Below, one piece after another: positions 36,291 to 44,104 of a stretch of DNA of 64,000 nucleotides. Position numbers and translations under genes: made by a program. Below the pieces are notes generated by a model. That model worked only from the letters and a program-made list of their open reading frames with translations. It ran no database searches and was not told the origin of the DNA. The stretch is from Streptosporangium sp. NBC_01756 (GTDB lineage Bacteria; Actinomycetota; Actinomycetes; Streptosporangiales; Streptosporangiaceae), in the NCBI RefSeq assembly GCF_035917975.1, contig NZ_CP109130.1, positions 372,001-436,000 of the forward strand. The letters are read 5' to 3'. The stretch's first letter is position 1, and each line of letters begins with the position of its first letter.

Positions 36291-38702
36291 GTGAAACGCT
36301 CTGTCGCGTTTGCGCTAGTGACCACGGCGACAAGCATGCTCGTGGCACTGTCGACCGCATCGGCGGGAGCCGCTGGGCTGACCGTCCTCGCCCCGTCGAT
36401 CGCACCCCCCGACTCCCCCGCGCAGTCCGCCGACCGCATGGTCGAAGCCGAACCGGCTCTCCTCCGGGCCTCGGACAAGGATCGCTTCCAGCGTCACAGC
36501 TCCATCGCGGGCAAGGGAGGCCTCACTTACGTCTCCTACACCCGCACCTACTCCGGCCTGCCGGTCTACGGCGGTGACTTCGTCGTCGTCACCAACCCCA
36601 GTGGCGGCGTGCTGAGCACGTCGATCGCCCAGACCGAGACCCTGAACGTCGCGACCACTCCGAAGATCGACGCGCAGCAGGCCGCGGAGATCGCCAAGGC
36701 CGAGATCACCGATACGGCCGAGGTGTCCGAACCGAAGCTGTCGGTGATGGCCGAAGGCTCCGGACGGCTCGCCTACGAGGTCGTCGTGCACGGCACGGAC
36801 AACGGGCACGAGAGCAAGCTCCACGTCTTCGTCGACGCCCTGACCGGCGAGATCGCCGAGAAGTCCGACGAGGTCAAGGAGGGCCAGGGGTCGAGCTACT
36901 ACAACGGCCCGGTCACCATCGGCACCACCCTGTCAGGTTCGACGTACTCCATGACCGACCCGGCCCGCTCGGGTCTGCGCTGCGGCGGTCAGGGCGGCAC
37001 CGCCTACACCGGGCCTGACGACAGCTGGGGCAACGCCACAGGCACCAACCTGGAGACCGCCTGCGTGGACGCGCTCTACGCGGCGGGCAAGGAATGGGAC
37101 ATGCTGAGCGCGTGGCTCGGCCGCAACGGCATCAACGGCACCGGAGGCGGCTTCCCCGCCAGGGTCGGTCTCTCCGACGTCAACGCCTACTGGAACGGCA
37201 GCTACACCAACTTCGGCCGCTCGCAGGACAACCAGCGCCAGGCGACCCCGATCGACGTGGTGGCCCACGAGTTCGGTCACGCCATCTTCCAGACCACGCC
37301 CGGCGGTTCGACCGGCAGCAACGAGAAGGGCGGGCTCAACGAGTCCACCGGCGACATCTTCGGCGCGCTGACCGAGTTCTACGCCAACGAGCCGGCCCAG
37401 TACGACCCGCCGGACCTCAGCGTGGGCGAGGAGGTCAACCTGGTGGGCAACGGGCCGATCCGCTACATGCACAAGCCGTCGCAGATCTCCGGCCACCCCG
37501 ACTGCTACTCCTCCTCGGTGCCGAACCTGGAGGTGCACGCGGGAGCCGGCGTCCAGAACCACTGGTTCTACCTGCTCTCCCAGGGCACCAACCCGACCAA
37601 CGGCCAGCCGGTCAGCCCGACCTGCAACAGCTCCACCGTCACCGGGGTCGGCATCCAGAAGGCCGGCCAGATCTTCATGGGCGCGCTGCAGCGCAAGACC
37701 ACGGCCTGGACCCACCTGCTCGTCCGCAAGGCGTCGCTGGAGGCCGCGATCCAGCTCTTCCCCGGCTCCTGCGCCGAGTTCAACACGACCAAGGCGGCCT
37801 GGGCGGCGGTCAACGTCCCGGCGGCGACGGGCGAGCCCACCTCGTGCTCTGCGGGCAACGACTTCTCCCTGACGCTCAGCCCGACGTCGGCGAACGTACA
37901 GCCCGGCCAGCAGGCGACCACGACCGTCGGCACGACGACGACCTCGGGCAGCGCGCAGAGCGTGACGTTCTCGGCTTCCGGCCTGCCCTCGGGCGCCACC
38001 GCCGCCTTCAGCCCGGCCTCGGTGACCTCCGGCGCCTCCTCCACCCTGACGATCTCGGTTCCGGCGGGCACCGCGTCCGGCACGTACAACGTGATCGTCA
38101 CAGGTGACGGGGCCAGCGTCGACAGGACGGCCACCTTCACCCTCACCGTCGGCACGGCGGGCAACGTCGTCTTCAACGACACCTTCGAGACCGCTCTCGG
38201 CTGGACCACGAACGCGAGCGGCACCGACACCGCCACGAGCGGGGCGTGGGAGCGCGGCGACCCTGCCGCGACCACCTCCGCCGGGACGGGCCTGCAGCTC
38301 GGCACCACCGTCAGCGGGACCAACGGGCTGGTCACCGGCCGCCTGGCGGGCACCGCCGCGGGCGACTACGACGTCGACGGCGGCCTGACGAGCATCCGCT
38401 CACCGGAGATCGCACTTCCCAGCGGCACGCTGACGCTGTCGCTCTCCTGGTATCTCGCCCATCTCAACAACGCCGGCAGCGGCGACTACTTCCGGGTCCG
38501 CGTGGTGTCCGGTACGACGAGCACCGTGGTGTTCCAGCAGCTCGGTGCCGCCTCCAACCGGGCCGGAGCCTGGCAGACCGCTACCGTCAACCTGTCCGGC
38601 TACGCCGGGCAGTCCGTCCGCCTGCTGATCGAGGCCGCCGACACCTCGACGGCGAGCCTCATCGAGGCCGGAGTCGACGACGTGAAGATCACTACGTCCT
38701 GA
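36291..38702 (+). CDS. secreted M4 (thermolysin-like) metalloprotease
   Basis: This 803-residue protein starts at a GTG 7 bases after AAGGAG. The signal peptide (VAFALVTTATSMLVALSTASAGA) is followed by an FTP/PepSY-type propeptide to about residue 200. The catalytic domain has H326-E-F-G-H330 and the third zinc ligand E351 in NESTGDIFG, and an active-site His is likely in the later block containing HAGAGVQNHWFYLL. The C-terminus adds an Ig-like domain (about 525-620, LTLSPTSANVQPGQQATT) and a beta-sandwich domain (DTFETALGW). It is a zinc endopeptidase acting outside the cell. A perfect hairpin follows the stop. Confidence 0.93.
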   Translation: MKRSVAFALVTTATSMLVALSTASAGAAGLTVLAPSIAPPDSPAQSADRMVEAEPALLRASDKDRFQRHSSIAGKGGLTYVSYTRTYSGLPVYGGDFVVVTNPSGGVLSTSIAQTETLNVATTPKIDAQQAAEIAKAEITDTAEVSEPKLSVMAEGSGRLAYEVVVHGTDNGHESKLHVFVDALTGEIAEKSDEVKEGQGSSYYNGPVTIGTTLSGSTYSMTDPARSGLRCGGQGGTAYTGPDDSWGNATGTNLETACVDALYAAGKEWDMLSAWLGRNGINGTGGGFPARVGLSDVNAYWNGSYTNFGRSQDNQRQATPIDVVAHEFGHAIFQTTPGGSTGSNEKGGLNESTGDIFGALTEFYANEPAQYDPPDLSVGEEVNLVGNGPIRYMHKPSQISGHPDCYSSSVPNLEVHAGAGVQNHWFYLLSQGTNPTNGQPVSPTCNSSTVTGVGIQKAGQIFMGALQRKTTAWTHLLVRKASLEAAIQLFPGSCAEFNTTKAAWAAVNVPAATGEPTSCSAGNDFSLTLSPTSANVQPGQQATTTVGTTTTSGSAQSVTFSASGLPSGATAAFSPASVTSGASSTLTISVPAGTASGTYNVIVTGDGASVDRTATFTLTVGTAGNVVFNDTFETALGWTTNASGTDTATSGAWERGDPAATTSAGTGLQLGTTVSGTNGLVTGRLAGTAAGDYDVDGGLTSIRSPEIALPSGTLTLSLSWYLAHLNNAGSGDYFRVRVVSGTTSTVVFQQLGAASNRAGAWQTATVNLSGYAGQSVRLLIEAADTSTASLIEAGVDDVKITTS

Positions 38703-38716
38703 CCCCCGGTCCGGCC

Positions 38717-38749
38717 GCGGCCCCGGCTCCCACCAGGAGCCGGGGCCGC
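38717..38749. terminator. terminator after M4 protease
   Basis: A perfect 14-base GC-rich stem (GCGGCCCCGGCTCC) with a 5-base loop lies 15 bases after the stop. Confidence 0.85.
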
Positions 38750-39094
38750 CCCATTCGGGGGGTGCCCGCCGTCGGCGGACCGGAGGTGGTATTCACTGTG
38801 AAGATCTCACTGATTTCACCTGTCGGTGCCGATCGACCTGGAAGTCGGTATGTCGCAGCGCGAAAATCATCCGAAGAGAACAAACAGCAAGCTCCGCCAA
38901 TGGAATGGCACCTTGAATCGTGCCGCTCCGACTCATCGGGCCTTGACTGGCAGCTTTCACATATAACGCCGTCACCCGATATCGAACCATCACACGAAAG
39001 GCATACTCCAGAAGTATGACGGCATCGGAATCACCCCCGATGCGGCGGGAATCCGCCTCGCGCTTCGCTTGATCCAAGCCGTCGGTACACACGC

Positions 39095-39219
39095 GGCCGA
39101 GCCCGCCGGACCGGCCGTGGCTCATCGGCCGAGCCCGCCGGACCGGCCATAGTTCGTCAGACCGGCCGTAGTTCGTCAGGCCGGTGGTGGCGCGTCGGCC
39201 CGGTCGTGGCGCGTCGGCC
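39095..39219. repeat. degenerate tandem repeats, 19-base period
   Basis: A 22-base unit starting GGCCGAGCCC occurs at 39095-39116 and 39127-39148. It runs into 19-base units: ACCGGCCRTAGTTCGTCAG at 39142-39160 and 39161-39179, and CGGTSGTGGCGCGTCGGCC at 39182-39200 and 39201-39219. Confidence 0.7.
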
Positions 39220-39369
39220 CGGCCACCCCGTCCCTCCTCTCTCCGAACGTTGCTCTAGTGTTCTGAGTCATCCCTCCGCGGCAGCGCCGCGGCCGCACCA
39301 CCCGGGCGGACGGGGCCCGGCATGGGCACGCCGGCCTGCTGTGCCCCGTGTCCCTCTGGAAGGCTGAGC

Positions 39370-40383
39370 GTGCGAGCGTTTGTCGTCACCGGCCCACGCC
39401 GGTCCGCGGTGTGCGAGGTCGAGCCACCGGTCCCGGGGGCCGGCCAGGTCGTCGTCGACGTGGAGCGGGCCGGGGTGTGCGGCACCGACGCCGAGTTCTT
39501 CTCCGGCGAGATGGACTACCTGCGCCGGGGTCACGCCCACTACCCGATGCGCATCGGGCATGAGTGGTGCGGGACCGTCTCGGCCGTCGGCGACGGTGTC
39601 GACCGGAGCTGGATCGGCCGGCGGACCACGGGAGACACCATGCTCGGCTGCGGCCGGTGCCGCCGCTGCCTCACCGGGCTGCAGCACGTGTGCGAGGACC
39701 GTTTCGAGATCGGCATCCGCGGCGGATGGCCCGGCGCCCTGGCCGAGCAGTTGCTGGTCCCGGTCACGGCACTGCACGCGCTGCCGGACACGGTCGACGC
39801 GGTGGCCGGTGCCCTGGTCGAGCCGGGCGGCAACGCGCTGCGGGCCGTCGAGGGCGCCGCCCTCGGCCCGGGGGCCAGGGTGCTGGTGCTCGGCCCGGGC
39901 ACGATCGGTCTGCTCGCGGCCGGATTCGCACTCGCCCTCGGGGCGGAGGTGCACGTGCTGGGACTTTCGGAGCCATCCCTGGAGTTCGCCCGGACGCTCG
40001 GGGTGCACGGCGCGTGGACCGGCGAACGGCTTCCCGCCCTCGCCTTCGACGCCGTCATCGACGCCGCGACCTCCCCCGATCTTCCCGCCCGTGCCCTTGA
40101 CCTGGTGGAGCCGGGCAGACGGGTGGTCTACATCGGCCTGGCGGCGACTCCCAGCACCGTCGACACCCGGACGATGGTGCTCAAAGACGTCACCGCCGTC
40201 GGAATCCTGAGCGGTTCGGCCGGGCTGGCGGGCGCGATCCGGCACTACGCCTCGGGGGCGGTGGATCCGCGCCCCCTCGTGGCCGCCACCGTCGGGCTGG
40301 ACGACGTGGGCGACGTCCTGGCGGGGTCGCGTCCCGCCGGTTCGGGTCCGGGCCCCAAAATCCACGTGGACCCGCGCCTGTGA
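39370..40383 (+). CDS. zinc-type medium-chain alcohol/threonine dehydrogenase-like protein
   Basis: This 337-residue cytoplasmic enzyme starts at the GTG 8 bases after GGAAGG. The GroES-like domain has AGVCGTDAEFF and GHEWCGTV, giving catalytic zinc ligands Cys, His and Glu, and a structural-zinc-like Cys cluster at GCGRCRRCLTGLQHVC. The Rossmann domain has VLVLGPGTIGLLAAGFA, an NAD(P) motif. It resembles sorbitol/threonine dehydrogenases and the dehydrogenases of pathway clusters. The substrate is unknown. It is a single-gene unit between the repeat region and Spo0M. Confidence 0.85.
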   Translation: MRAFVVTGPRRSAVCEVEPPVPGAGQVVVDVERAGVCGTDAEFFSGEMDYLRRGHAHYPMRIGHEWCGTVSAVGDGVDRSWIGRRTTGDTMLGCGRCRRCLTGLQHVCEDRFEIGIRGGWPGALAEQLLVPVTALHALPDTVDAVAGALVEPGGNALRAVEGAALGPGARVLVLGPGTIGLLAAGFALALGAEVHVLGLSEPSLEFARTLGVHGAWTGERLPALAFDAVIDAATSPDLPARALDLVEPGRRVVYIGLAATPSTVDTRTMVLKDVTAVGILSGSAGLAGAIRHYASGAVDPRPLVAATVGLDDVGDVLAGSRPAGSGPGPKIHVDPRL

Positions 40384-40554
40384 CCCGCCCGCGCCCGGGA
40401 ATCCCCGCCTCTCGTTAAAAGATCGACACCATGCCCCGAACGCACGGTAAACGATCTCCGCAGCCGCCCTTTCCCAGGTGATCCGGGGAACCGAGGGCCG
40501 CGGCCGGTCGTTCGCCGTTGTGGTTAACATCACCACAACGGGAGAGAGGTATCC

Positions 40555-41514
40555 GTGGTCTTCAAACGGCTGCTGGGAGCCTTCGGCGTCGGAGGTCCCT
40601 CAGTGGACACCGTCCTGGCCGTGGCACGCGTGTCACCCGGCGGGTTCCTGACCGGTGAGGTCAGGATCAAGGGCGGCGATTTCGAGGCGGAGGTCGAGCA
40701 CATCAGCCTGGGGCTGGTCACCAGGATCGAGACGGAGCACAGCGAGGGCGAACACAGTGGTCTCGGAGAGTTCTTCCGCGCCCAGGTCTCCGGCCCGTTC
40801 ACCCTGGGGACCGGCGAGGAGCGCACCCTCCCGTTCCGCGTGCCGGTGCCCTGGGAGACGCCGCTCACCGAGGTCCAGGGGCAGCCGTTGAACGGCATGG
40901 CCATGGGGGTACGCACCGAACTGGCGATCGCCAAGGCGGTCGACAAGGGCGACCTCGACCCCTTCTCCGTGGCGGCCCTGCCCTCCCAGGAGGCCGTCCT
41001 GACGGCCTTCTCCCGGCTCGGCTTCCACTTCAGGAGCGCCGACCTGGAGTCCGGTCACCTGTACGGCGTGCAGCAGCGGCTGCCTTTCTACCAGGAGATC
41101 GAGTTCTATCCGCCCCCGCAGTACGCAGGCCGGGTCAACGAGGTCGAGCTGACCTTCGTGGCCGACGCCGGCAGACTGGACGTCATCCTGGAGGCCGACA
41201 AACGCGGCGGGCACGGTGCGGGCCACGACTCCTTCGGGCGTTTCCAGGTGACCCACGAGCAGGCCCTCCAGATGGACTGGGCCGCCGAGATCACCGCCTG
41301 GCTGGACAGCCTGACCACGGATCGGCACGGCTCGTCCTACGGCGCCCCATACGGAGGTCACCACGACCACCACGGTCATGGCGGTCACCACGGCGGGCCC
41401 GGCATGGGCGCGGTCCTGGCGGCCGGAGCCGCGGGCGCCGCCGGCGGGTTCGTGGCCGCCGAGGTGATCGACGAGATCGGTGACTTCTTCGAGGGCGACG
41501 AGGAAGAGGAGTGA
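40555..41514 (+). CDS. Spo0M-family protein with His-rich tail
   Basis: This 319-residue cytoplasmic protein has a GTG start. The arrestin-like Spo0M fold is visible: KRLLGAFGVGGPSVDTVLA, LTGEVRIKGGDFEAEVEHIS, LPFRVPVPWETPLTEVQG and RLPFYQEIEFYPPP. In Bacillus Spo0M affects sporulation and interacts with cytoskeletal proteins. In actinomycetes the role is open. After residue 260 the sequence switches to GGHHDHHGHGGHHGG, then an Ala/Gly hydrophobic stretch and an acidic end (EGDEEEE). The His cluster could bind metal. A 36-base perfect palindrome begins 3 bases after the stop. Confidence 0.88.
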   Translation: MVFKRLLGAFGVGGPSVDTVLAVARVSPGGFLTGEVRIKGGDFEAEVEHISLGLVTRIETEHSEGEHSGLGEFFRAQVSGPFTLGTGEERTLPFRVPVPWETPLTEVQGQPLNGMAMGVRTELAIAKAVDKGDLDPFSVAALPSQEAVLTAFSRLGFHFRSADLESGHLYGVQQRLPFYQEIEFYPPPQYAGRVNEVELTFVADAGRLDVILEADKRGGHGAGHDSFGRFQVTHEQALQMDWAAEITAWLDSLTTDRHGSSYGAPYGGHHDHHGHGGHHGGPGMGAVLAAGAAGAAGGFVAAEVIDEIGDFFEGDEEEE

Positions 41515-41517
41515 CAA

Positions 41518-41553
41518 GCGGGCGGGCCGCTCCCCGGGGAGCGGCCCGCCCGC
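41518..41553. terminator. 36-base perfect palindrome, terminator of the Spo0M-family gene
   Basis: An 18-base perfect inverted repeat without a spacer (GCGGGCGGGCCGCTCCCC) starts 3 bases after the stop. It is the most stable hairpin in the window. Confidence 0.85.
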
Positions 41554-41580
41554 CGGCGTTCTCCGCGGCGTCCCGCTCCC

Positions 41581-41609
41581 CATCCCCCATCCCCCATCCC
41601 CCATCCCCC
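41581..41609. repeat. 7-base tandem repeat
   Basis: Four head-to-tail copies of CATCCCC are followed by a related GTCCCG unit. They are non-coding and lie between Spo0M and the streptogrisin gene. Confidence 0.8.
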
Positions 41610-41805
41610 GTCCCGCTCCCTCGGCGGGCCTGCCGCGAGCGTGGCCGGGCGCTCCGCGCACGCATCCGCCGTCCTGGTCGGGAGGCCCGTGGCGGCCTTG
41701 TCCCCATGACAACCAAGACCCATAACACCGCGGTAGGGGATTTTTGCCACATCCCCCGGAGCCGTACGGCCAATACCTTGACAGCATCCCCCACAAGGAG
41801 TGTGC

Positions 41806-42933
41806 ATGTTAAGTCGAGGTTCTCTTCTGGCCGGCGCCGCCACCGTGGCGCTGTTCCTGGCCGTCGGCGCGGCACCCGCGAACGCCGCGCCCGCCCCCCT
41901 CGCCCCCAAGCCCCCGTCCCCTTCGGTCATCGACGCCATGCAGCGTGACCTCGGCCTCACCGCCGAACAGGCCGTCACCCGGCTGGCCAACGAGGAACGC
42001 GCGGTGACCACGGAGTCGGCCCTGAGCGGCAAGCTCGGCGCCGCATACGGCGGCGCCTGGCTCAACGGCGACGCCTCCCAGCTCATGGTCGCCACCAGCG
42101 ACGCCGCCGCGGCCGACGCCATCCGGGCCAAGGGTGCCCAGCCGGTGGTCGTCAGCCGGACCCTCGCGGAGCTCAACGCCGTCAAGGACAAGCTCGACCA
42201 GGCGCCGGAACAGGCGAAGGCGGGCGCGTCCCTCTGGTATGTCGACACCCCGACCAACAGCGTCGTGATCCTGGCCGCCCAGCAGGCGGCGGGCGAGGCG
42301 CTCGTCGCAGCCGCCGGCGTGGACAAGAACACCGTCCGCGTGGTGGCCTCCGCCGAACGGCCTCAGCCCTTCATCGACATCATCGGCGGCCGGGCCTACT
42401 ACATCAACGGCGGCACCCGCTGCAGCATCGGCTTCTCCGTCACGCGGGGAAGCACCCCCGGCTTCGTCACCGCGGGCCACTGCGGCAGGGCCGGCTACCC
42501 CACCACCACCCCGACCGGCACCTTCCAGGGCTCCTCGTTCCCCGGCAACGACTACGCGTGGGTCGCCGCTCCCGGCAACACCCCCAGGCCGTGGGTGCGG
42601 GGATCCGGCGGCGCCAACGTGATCGTGCGCGGTTCCACCCAGGCCGTGGTCGGCTCCTCCATCTGCCGCTCCGGCTCCACCACCGGCTGGCACTGCGGCG
42701 TCATCCAGCAGCACAACGCCACCGTGTACTACTCGCAGGGCTCGGTGAGCGGCCTGACCCGTACCACCGTGTGCGCCGAGCCGGGCGACTCCGGCGGGTC
42801 GTTCATCTCCGGCAGCCAGGCCCAGGGCGTGACCTCGGGCGGCTCCGGCAACTGCTCCTCCGGCGGCACGACGTACCACCAGCCGGTCAACGAGATCCTG
42901 TCCGCCTACGGGCTGACCCTGACCGTCGGCTGA
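41806..42933 (+). CDS. streptogrisin-like S1 family serine protease with propeptide
   Basis: This 375-residue exported protein has its ATG 5 bases after AAGGAG. The signal peptide ends at APANAAPA. A prodomain of the alpha-lytic/streptogrisin type covers about 35-185 and would guide folding before self-cleavage. The mature domain begins near IIGGRAYYINGG. The catalytic triad is H225 (FVTAGHC), D249 (GNDYAWV) and S329 (EPGDSGGSF). Paired cysteines at RCSIGF/GHCG, ICRSG/WHCG and VCAEP/NCSSG give the usual disulfides. The mature form is about 190 residues, typical for the family. Confidence 0.93.
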   Translation: MLSRGSLLAGAATVALFLAVGAAPANAAPAPLAPKPPSPSVIDAMQRDLGLTAEQAVTRLANEERAVTTESALSGKLGAAYGGAWLNGDASQLMVATSDAAAADAIRAKGAQPVVVSRTLAELNAVKDKLDQAPEQAKAGASLWYVDTPTNSVVILAAQQAAGEALVAAAGVDKNTVRVVASAERPQPFIDIIGGRAYYINGGTRCSIGFSVTRGSTPGFVTAGHCGRAGYPTTTPTGTFQGSSFPGNDYAWVAAPGNTPRPWVRGSGGANVIVRGSTQAVVGSSICRSGSTTGWHCGVIQQHNATVYYSQGSVSGLTRTTVCAEPGDSGGSFISGSQAQGVTSGGSGNCSSGGTTYHQPVNEILSAYGLTLTVG

Positions 42934-42950
42934 TCGCCCTCCCCGCCTCC

Positions 42951-42985
42951 CCCGTCGTGACGAGCCAGCACCCCGTCACGACGGG
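42951..42985. terminator. terminator after streptogrisin gene
   Basis: A perfect 12-base stem (CCCGTCGTGACG and its complement) with an 11-base loop lies 17 bases after the stop. Confidence 0.75.
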
Positions 42986-43102
42986 CACCCCCCAGGAGCC
43001 GGGGAACCCGGAGATCAACCGTCCCGTCATCGGCTCCGATGCGACCCACGGCGGCCCCCAAGGCCGTCCTGCCGGTCACCGACGAGAGCCCTGACGACCC
43101 GA

Positions 43103-43148
43103 GAGCCCCTTCCGGAGGGTCCGCACGCGGATCCGCCGGAAGGGGCTC
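43103..43148. terminator. second hairpin, probably for the acetyltransferase gene
   Basis: A perfect 13-base stem (GAGCCCCTTCCGG) has a 20-base loop that can itself pair (GTCCGC/GCGGAT). It lies 112 bases downstream of the minus-strand acetyltransferase stop. Confidence 0.6.
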
Positions 43149-43260
43149 GACGTCTGCACCCGGAGGGTGCCCGCTCCCCGGGTCGCCGTCCGCGGAGACC
43201 CCGGCACCAGACTCCGCGGAGACTTCGGCACCGGACCGGGTCCGGTACACCGTGCGCGGT

Positions 43261-43758
43261 TCAGACCAGTGGCTTCTCGAAACAGTGCGACCCCTCCAGC
43301 CGCTCATAGGGAGCGAAGAGCGGGATGGGGGCGTATCCCTCCCGCTCGTACACCCGCACGGCGTCCGGCTGACGGTCTCCGGTCTGCAGGATGACCCGCA
43401 CCGCCCCGAGCGCTCGGGCCGCGTCCTCGGCCGCCGCCAGCAGCGCGCGAGCCACACCCGCGCCCCGGTGGGACGGGGCCACGTACATCCGCTTGATCTC
43501 CAGATCGACGCCGAGCCTGCGCAGCGCGATGTGGCCGACCGGTAGGTCCGGGCCGGCGTAGGCGACCCCGGTGTAGGCGACGGAATCGGACTCGACGTTC
43601 ATGCCCCGGGGCAGGTAGTCCGGCTTCGAGGCGAGCCGGTCGGCGTACCGGGCGCTCATCTCCTCCTCCATCGCATCGCGCAGCGCGACGGCCGCGGCGT
43701 CGTCCCAGCCGACCGACCTGACAACGATCACGTCGGTCCGATCCGCGGATGCGGTCAT
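43261..43758 (-). CDS. GNAT family N-acetyltransferase
   Basis: This 165-residue cytoplasmic protein starts at the ATG preceded by GGGAGA; a longer frame upstream has no site. The acetyl-CoA-binding motif A reads IKRMYVAPSHRGAGVARALL, matching the R/QxxGxG/A pattern, followed by the motif B segment containing DAVRVYEREGYAPIPLF. GNAT enzymes acetylate amines of small molecules, peptides or proteins. The substrate cannot be predicted. The closest pattern is the PhnO/putative acetyltransferase type with a YxxxGY ending. Confidence 0.88.
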   Translation of the reverse strand: MTASADRTDVIVVRSVGWDDAAAVALRDAMEEEMSARYADRLASKPDYLPRGMNVESDSVAYTGVAYAGPDLPVGHIALRRLGVDLEIKRMYVAPSHRGAGVARALLAAAEDAARALGAVRVILQTGDRQPDAVRVYEREGYAPIPLFAPYERLEGSHCFEKPLV

Positions 43759-44104
43759 GTGAAATCTCCCGTCTCCCTGCCACGGCCACCCGAGCCGTTG
43801 CGGCCACCCGAGAATCTTGACAGCTCCGGATGCCGAGGCCGTGCCCACCCCCGGGCCCGAGGCGGCAGAGCTCACGGAGGACCACCTCCCAGCCCGTTAC
43901 AGAGCCGGGCAGCAGTCGATGGCGGCATACCCCGTCCATTACTCAAAGTGTCCTCTTCCGGACAGTCTGTAGACCTAGCGGATGTCGGCAAATAGAAGAA
44001 GATGAGCGGTGAGCGGCACCCAGCCGCCTTCCGCCGGGTCAGGGGATGCGGTGAACAGCATCCGGTCGAGCGGCTCGACGCCGACCCATCCGAGAGAGGA
44101 TCCC
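43759..44104. other. divergent intergenic region
   Basis: This gap between the acetyltransferase and amine oxidase genes is 346 bases. No gene is seen. A GTCC/GGAC dyad (GTCCTCTTCCGGAC) lies around 43946-43960 in a less GC-rich stretch. The amine oxidase ribosome site, GAGAGGA, is at the right end. Confidence 0.5.

Larger units (their letters stand above)
38703..39369. other. gene-free region with terminator, lower-GC block and tandem repeats
   Basis: No credible gene is seen in these 667 bases. In order they hold the M4 terminator, a TTCACTGTGAA dyad (38792-38802) resembling the half-sites upstream of the M4 gene, a block of distinctly lower GC (about 38800-39020), and a degenerate tandem repeat (39095-39219). 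A leader with a GGAAGG site before the dehydrogenase gene closes the region. Confidence 0.6.
42934..43260. other. intergenic region with two strong hairpins
   Basis: No gene is seen between the streptogrisin and the convergent acetyltransferase. The hairpins at 42951-42985 and 43103-43148 occupy much of it. The remainder is Pro-codon-like GC-rich sequence without a ribosome site. Confidence 0.6.

Noticed and set aside
39095..39219. CRISPR array
   Set aside because: The repeats are contiguous and degenerate without unique spacers, and no cas genes are near.
41760..41800. TTGACA near 41778 as a promoter of the streptogrisin gene
   Set aside because: It lies less than 30 bases before the start codon, leaving no room for a -10 element and leader; the AAGGAG ribosome site lies there.
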